Source: Chitinivibrionales bacterium
GTDB lineage: Bacteria > Fibrobacterota > Chitinivibrionia > Chitinivibrionales > WJMI01
Length of the DNA: 5,815 nt
Assembly: GCA_014729595.1 (NCBI GenBank)
Contig: WJJU01000599.1
Span: 1 to 5,815, forward strand
Direction: 5' to 3'
Shown here piece by piece: positions 1 through 3,149 of the stretch (positions are counted from its first letter, which is position 1; every line of letters begins with the position of its first letter). Position numbers and translations under genes: made by a program. Below the pieces are notes generated by a model. The model was given only the letters and a program-made list of their open reading frames with translations, did not search any database and had not been told where the DNA came from.

Positions 1-1965
1 GTGTCTACGCGATAATCCAACAAAGGGGCGCTCGATGGTGCTTGCCGTGTTCGCGCCCGTCGAAGCGCCTATTGTGAAGGTAAAGGATTCCGGCGGCGCG
101 GCGGTCGCGATATCAACCCGACCACCGGAAAAATTGGCCCACATGTCCGGCGCCCCGCTTTTGGTGGTGGTGATATTGTCGATCAATCCCGTAGGGAACA
201 GGTCAAGAGGAACCGCGTTTTTGTCAGGATCGAGAGGCGGGAGCCGCAGGCCGTCGATAAGAGCATTGACGTAGCGTGGGCCGAATCCGCGAATGATGAC
301 ATATTTGCCCTCCAGTATCGTAACCCCCGGCACATACTTCATCGCTTCGGCCGCATCACCCGCACCGGCTTTGGACATCTCATCGGCCCCGATGGCCGTG
401 CTGATGGTCATCGCCTCTCTACGAAGGTCAAGAAGAGACGCCGAGGTGTTTTTTAGTGCTTCGGCATGGACGGTCATGCGGGTCATTTCTACCGATGACG
501 CCGCTTTCAACGCAAAATCCCTTTGTGTGCGTTTCCCTTGCACCAGCGGAACCGAATCAAGGCTTGCGGTATCGAACGAAGGATGAGCCGCGACAACACG
601 GTAGAGGGCCGGCGGTACGCCGGTAAAGGCGAACCGGCCGTTCATATCCGTCACAACGGACAAGTCGAGCTTTGGTATGGTGACCGATGCACCGGCAATC
701 CCGCTCCCCCGGCCCCTATCAACAACCAAACCGCTCAGGGTGGCGCCGACGGCGGAGTCGCCGAGAGTGGCGTCTTGCGCGGAAACGGTCGATCGCCCCG
801 TTTTCGACGGGCGGAGCGTTATAAATGTCTCCTCATGGGGGAGAACCATGATCTCTTCCGAGACGGCAGTGTCGTAGCCTTCGGCAACCGCTTTTATTGT
901 ATGGAGGCCCTCCGTTAAACCTCTCAAAGCAAAGCGACCGGCATCGTCGGTTTTGGTCCCGACGGCACCGTCATCGGTAAACACCGCGACTTCCGAAAGT
1001 GGCGTATCGGTTGAATCCAGTATCAAGCCGGCGACCGCGCCGGTTGCGGAAGCGCGCGGGACGGCCGCCGTGGAGTCGAGGTCGGTTTTTAGAAAAGTCG
1101 TATCGCCGGGTTCGACCGATACCCGATCAATTACACGGGTTGCGTATCCATGCTTGCCGATTACCACGTCGAAAATGCCGCCGGGAACGCCGGAAACGGT
1201 AAACCGGCCGCCGTCCGAACTTACGGCGCCATGCGCGGTCCCCGCCAGGGTAACCCGTGCGCCGGAAACGGGCGCGCCGCGATGGTACACATCGCCCGCA
1301 ATGCTACCTAACGTATTGATCGCCTTTTTGGTGAGTATGAGAGCGATTTTTAAAGATGCGGGGCGTCCGTCGACGGGTCTAAGGGTAATACCGGTCGTGT
1401 CGCGATAGCTTTTATGCCGCACATTCACGGTCCACGGTCCCTCGGTAGTGGGCATGAATCCGAATACACCGTCTTTACCGCTGCGCACCGACATGTCTTC
1501 TTCGGTAATGATAACGTTTGCCGCTTCGATGCCGACGCCGGTATGCGCATCTACTATGCTGCCGATAACCACCGCGGGTTTCGAACAGGTATCGCTGCGT
1601 GAGAAAACAACGCCGCCTGTTTTTTTCAGGCGTGCATCGAGATGTATGGTCGTATCCGGCGTCACGTCGATTTTCGTATTAAAACCTCTGTAGCCGGTCG
1701 CATGTATAAATACAGTGTATGAGCCGACGGGAATGGTGGCGGCATAAATCCCACGCGTGTCGGTAAATAGAGCATGTGTGCGACGGCTAAACAGTGACCG
1801 TTCCTCCACCGTCACCATAGCTGCTAAAATGGGCCGTCCGTCCTCCGCGCTCATAACCACGCCGCCTATCGTACCCATCCGCGAATCACGAGCGTCCACG
1901 GAGACGACAATGCATATAAAAATCGGAAGCAAAAGGCGCAAAAACTGATGCAAATCTTTAGGCAT
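1..1965 (-). CDS. TonB-dependent outer-membrane receptor with five N-terminal carboxypeptidase-regulatory-like domains (C-terminus cut by window edge)
   Basis: The frame is open from an ATG at 1965 to base 1, giving 655 residues with no stop, so the gene continues past the left edge. It is the first ATG after an in-frame stop at 2001-1999. Residues 1-25 form a signal peptide (hydrophobic LLLPIFICIVV, likely cleavage after VDA). Five Ig-like carboxypeptidase-regulatory domains follow, at about 31-113, 132-213, 219-297, 308-385 and 407-487. The plug spans about 505-622; its hallmarks are VIIRGFGPRYVNALIDGL (556-573), DPDKNAVPLDLFP (579-591) and NFSGGRVDI (611-619). Residues 494-502 may be the TonB-box region. 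By family knowledge such receptors import siderophores, vitamins or glycans across the outer membrane with TonB-ExbBD energy; the substrate cannot be told without the barrel. Only a weak Shine-Dalgarno (AGAG, about 8 bases upstream) is visible. The receptor assignment is firm; the ligand is unknown. Confidence 0.93.
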   Translation of the reverse strand, partial: MPKDLHQFLRLLLPIFICIVVSVDARDSRMGTIGGVVMSAEDGRPILAAMVTVEERSLFSRRTHALFTDTRGIYAATIPVGSYTVFIHATGYRGFNTKIDVTPDTTIHLDARLKKTGGVVFSRSDTCSKPAVVIGSIVDAHTGVGIEAANVIITEEDMSVRSGKDGVFGFMPTTEGPWTVNVRHKSYRDTTGITLRPVDGRPASLKIALILTKKAINTLGSIAGDVYHRGAPVSGARVTLAGTAHGAVSSDGGRFTVSGVPGGIFDVVIGKHGYATRVIDRVSVEPGDTTFLKTDLDSTAAVPRASATGAVAGLILDSTDTPLSEVAVFTDDGAVGTKTDDAGRFALRGLTEGLHTIKAVAEGYDTAVSEEIMVLPHEETFITLRPSKTGRSTVSAQDATLGDSAVGATLSGLVVDRGRGSGIAGASVTIPKLDLSVVTDMNGRFAFTGVPPALYRVVAAHPSFDTASLDSVPLVQGKRTQRDFALKAASSVEMTRMTVHAEALKNTSASLLDLRREAMTISTAIGADEMSKAGAGDAAEAMKYVPGVTILEGKYVIIRGFGPRYVNALIDGLRLPPLDPDKNAVPLDLFPTGLIDNITTTKSGAPDMWANFSGGRVDIATAAPPESFTFTIGASTGANTASTIERPFVGLSRRH
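505..1875 (-). repeat. Five tandem carboxypeptidase-regulatory-like (Ig-fold) protein domains within the receptor gene
   Basis: The encoded repeats lie at 1875-1627, 1572-1327, 1311-1075, 1044-811 and 747-505. Each shows the same periodic pattern: an opening G-x-[IV]-x-G-x-[IV], then a P-[IL]-x-x-A-x-V strand, a [DN]-x-x-G-x-[FY] turn (TDTRGIY, GKDGVFGF, SSDGGRF, TDDAGRF, TDMNGRF), then a G-x-[YWF]-x-[VI] strand and an aromatic such as the GY in repeats 1, 3 and 4. Repeats 3-5 are the most alike. They are diverged at the DNA level and look like old duplications or independently recruited modules, not recent copies. Confidence 0.85.
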
Positions 1966-2003
1966 GAATGATTCTCTATGTCCCCTTTTCGTATAGTATC
2001 AAC

Positions 2004-2019
2004 CCCGAGAAAGATCGGG
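2004..2019 (-). other. Short hairpin in the receptor mRNA leader
   Basis: CCCGA at 2004-2008 pairs with TCGGG at 2015-2019 around a 6-base loop. It sits just downstream of the predicted transcription start and about 40 bases before the start codon. It is short and has no recognisable riboswitch features, so a regulatory role is only possible. Confidence 0.25.
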
Positions 2020-2028
2020 CCGTAAGCG

Positions 2029-2059
2029 ATTATACAAGTGAACGACTCAAGACTATCAA
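2029..2059 (-). promoter_or_regulatory. Candidate sigma70-type promoter for the TonB-dependent receptor gene
   Basis: On the minus strand a perfect TATAAT -10 box lies at 2034-2029 and a TTGATA box (5 of 6 to TTGACA) at 2059-2054, with a long 19-base spacer. Transcription would start near 2022, leaving a leader of about 57 bases before the ATG at 1965. The spacer is longer than the usual 16-18 bases, so the -35 assignment is less sure than the -10. Confidence 0.5.
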
Positions 2060-2208
2060 TGACAGCGATGCAAAATATCGTATTGGTTTATGAGGATTTT
2101 GTTTGGAAATGAATAGAATTTTGTTAGTAATAGGACTCGATAACGCAAGGGTGGGTAACTAGTGGTATAAAATGCTGATTTCGCGACAATTGGGCTTGTT
2201 ACGTTAAA

Positions 2209-2364
2209 GCCGCTTTCAGAAGGAGAAAATCGCCACTTCGTGGCTCGCTGTTCCGCCTCATCCCCTTGCCCCTTCTCCATTCCGCTTTGTGGGACGAAGC
2301 GAGGCGCAACGAAACAGACAAGTCGACACGGTCGGTCTGAGTGGCGGCTCATTTTGAAAGCGGC
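2209..2364. repeat. 156-bp segment bounded by a perfect 10-bp inverted repeat; possible non-autonomous element or structured RNA
   Basis: GCCGCTTTCA at 2209-2218 and TGAAAGCGGC at 2355-2364 are exact reverse complements; after one mismatch two more inner pairs follow. The interior contains a tight hairpin, GCCAC-TTC-GTGGC at 2232-2244, and is visibly richer in GC than the flank at 2066-2205. No clean target-site duplication abuts the ends, although TAGTGGTAT (2160-2168) and TAGTGTGGTAT (2368-2378) lie outside them as an imperfect direct repeat. This could be a MITE-like remnant or a folded RNA; the window alone cannot decide. Confidence 0.35.
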
Positions 2365-2372
2365 GCTTAGTG

Positions 2373-2393
2373 TGGTATGAACCACCCATACCA
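2373..2393 (-). terminator. Hairpin downstream of the small secreted-protein gene (weak terminator candidate)
   Basis: TGGTATG at 2373-2379 and CATACCA at 2387-2393 form a perfect 7-bp stem with a 7-base loop, about 50 bases after the stop codon at 2444. On the minus strand no T-run follows, so it does not meet the intrinsic-terminator pattern; it may only stabilise the 3' end or be incidental. Confidence 0.25.
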
Positions 2394-2443
2394 AGATAGG
2401 CACACGAAGAACCAGCAAGCTTCGGCCCTTTCGAGGGTCAGCC

Positions 2444-2884
2444 TCAATAGGGGTTTTCCGGTACGAATGAAATCCATTGCTCGTCAATTTTTACGTCGAA
2501 ACCATGTAAGGTTTTGCGAAAATGGTAAGCAGCGACGAACGGAGCATCCTGTTCGCCGGTCTCCGTTTCCCGATAGTGGGTAAACCGTAGGGTGTCGCCG
2601 TCACGCATCCACGTATCGTAAGTAGCTCCGCATACCGTCCTATCCTCGTTTCGCCTGAAACACAGCACGGCGGTGCTTTCGGCAATATTCCAGTAATGGG
2701 TTCCGTCTTGGTCGTCGGATGTATCACGTCGGCACGAAGCCGGTTCCGCCGCCGTGGTACTAACCCACATACCCACCACAATTGGAGCCATGGTTCGGGC
2801 GGTTGGTATGGACTCGGAACCATTTAGTCCACAGTGCAAATTAATTGCCGTGATCGCAATGAGGAGTGCTATGAAACCTCGCAT
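2444..2884 (-). CDS. Small secreted or lipid-anchored protein of unknown function, lipocalin-like appearance
   Basis: The gene encodes 146 residues, ATG at 2884 to TGA at 2446-2444. The start is well supported: minus-strand GGGAGGGGG gives a strong Shine-Dalgarno with GGAGG seven bases before the ATG. Residues 2-17 (RGFIALLIAITAINLH) are a short basic start and hydrophobic core typical of an export signal. Cys18 follows, but NLHC is not a proper lipobox because His precedes the Cys, so lipidation is doubtful. The mature part opens with VVGMW (36-40), recalling the G-x-W of small lipocalin-like beta-barrels, and the rest alternates polar and hydrophobic residues as in a beta-rich fold (TLRFTHYRE, AAYHFRKTL, DEQWISF). 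Cys51, Cys75 and Cys85 could form disulfides after export. I do not recognise a named family and no function can be assigned. It probably has its own promoter at about 2963-2996. Confidence 0.75.
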   Translation of the reverse strand: MRGFIALLIAITAINLHCGLNGSESIPTARTMAPIVVGMWVSTTAAEPASCRRDTSDDQDGTHYWNIAESTAVLCFRRNEDRTVCGATYDTWMRDGDTLRFTHYRETETGEQDAPFVAAYHFRKTLHGFDVKIDEQWISFVPENPY

Positions 2885-2945
2885 TGTTCCCCCTCCCTAT
2901 GGCGCCGCGCAGCCAATTGTTGTGCGGTAGTTTGTAAGATAGACT

Positions 2946-2958
2946 TGCCGGTTCGGCA
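2946..2958. promoter_or_regulatory. Inverted repeat at the predicted transcription start, possible operator or leader hairpin
   Basis: TGCCG (2946-2950) and CGGCA (2954-2958) are perfect inverted half-sites around a 3-base centre, beginning four bases past the TATAAT box of the small gene. The position suits a repressor site or a 5' mRNA hairpin. The half-sites are short, so chance is possible. Confidence 0.3.
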
Positions 2959-2962
2959 TACC

Positions 2963-2996
2963 ATTATATAAAATTATGAGTAGGGCCGTTAAACAA
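2963..2996 (-). promoter_or_regulatory. Candidate promoter for the small secreted-protein gene
   Basis: A perfect minus-strand TATAAT lies at 2968-2963. Candidate -35 boxes are TTTAAC (2993-2988, 19-base spacer) and TTGTTT (2996-2991, 22-base spacer); neither is ideal, so only the -10 is strong. The predicted leader is about 70 bases. Confidence 0.45.
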
Positions 2997-3014
2997 TGGT
3001 CCTTCTACTTGAGG

Positions 3015-3047
3015 ACGCCCTTGCCGGCGGTATGCCGGTAAGGGCGT
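3015..3047 (-). terminator. Strong hairpin between the esterase gene and the small-gene promoter, probable transcription boundary
   Basis: ACGCCCTT (3015-3022) pairs with AAGGGCGT (3040-3047), and CCGGC (3024-3028) with GCCGG (3034-3038), around a 5-base loop. The one irregular position (3023/3039) is a G-U pair in plus-strand RNA but a C/A mismatch in minus-strand RNA. It lies about 100 bases past the TAA of the large gene and just before the next promoter, the expected place for a terminator. However, the weak T-rich tail (TTATTGTTAT) follows on the plus strand, not the minus, so orientation is uncertain. Confidence 0.45.
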
Positions 3048-3124
3048 TATTGTTATGGTATCCACAAGCCCGGCCCTTCCGCACACCCTTCGCCTCATAC
3101 AAGTGAAACCGAAGCAATGCGAAC

Positions 3125-3137
3125 CGGCCGGGGGCCG
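3125..3137 (-). other. GC-rich hairpin just after the large gene's stop codon
   Basis: CGGCC (3125-3129) and GGCCG (3133-3137) form a perfect 5-bp stem with a 3-base loop, 12 bases beyond the TAA at 3152-3150. No T-run follows in the minus direction. It may act as a 3'-end stabiliser or be incidental. Confidence 0.25.
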
Positions 3138-3149
3138 TACCGAAATCCA

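Larger units (their letters stand above)
1966..2443. other. 478-base intergenic region without a convincing gene
   Basis: This stretch separates the small secreted-protein gene from the receptor gene. From its right end it holds a small hairpin (2373-2393), a GC-richer segment bounded by inverted repeats (2209-2364), an AT-rich stretch (about 2066-2205), then the receptor promoter and leader. The only long open frame (2487-2056, minus) starts inside the neighbouring gene, has no good ribosome binding site and matches no family I recognise. Confidence 0.6.

Noticed and set aside
953..1408. Plus-strand open frame of 151 codons opposite the receptor gene
   Set aside because: It is a shadow of the receptor reading frame on the opposite strand; the product is Pro/Ser/Thr/Val-rich with no domain logic, whereas the minus frame gives clear repeats and a plug domain.
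2232..2244. GCCAC-TTC-GTGGC hairpin as an intrinsic terminator
   Set aside because: The stem is only 5 bp and neither strand has a T-run after it; it is better described as part of the inverted-repeat-bounded segment.
2056..2487. Minus-strand open frame of 143 codons in the gap before the receptor gene
   Set aside because: It starts inside the small secreted-protein gene (44-base overlap), lacks a convincing ribosome binding site, runs through the receptor's -35 region and has a low-complexity, Ser/Arg/Pro-rich product with no family signature. The interior might be a remnant, but I do not support a gene.
2831..2833. Cys18 of the small protein as a lipoprotein lipidation site
   Set aside because: The preceding residues are Asn-Leu-His, not the small residue at -1 that signal peptidase II requires, so lipidation is left as only a possibility.
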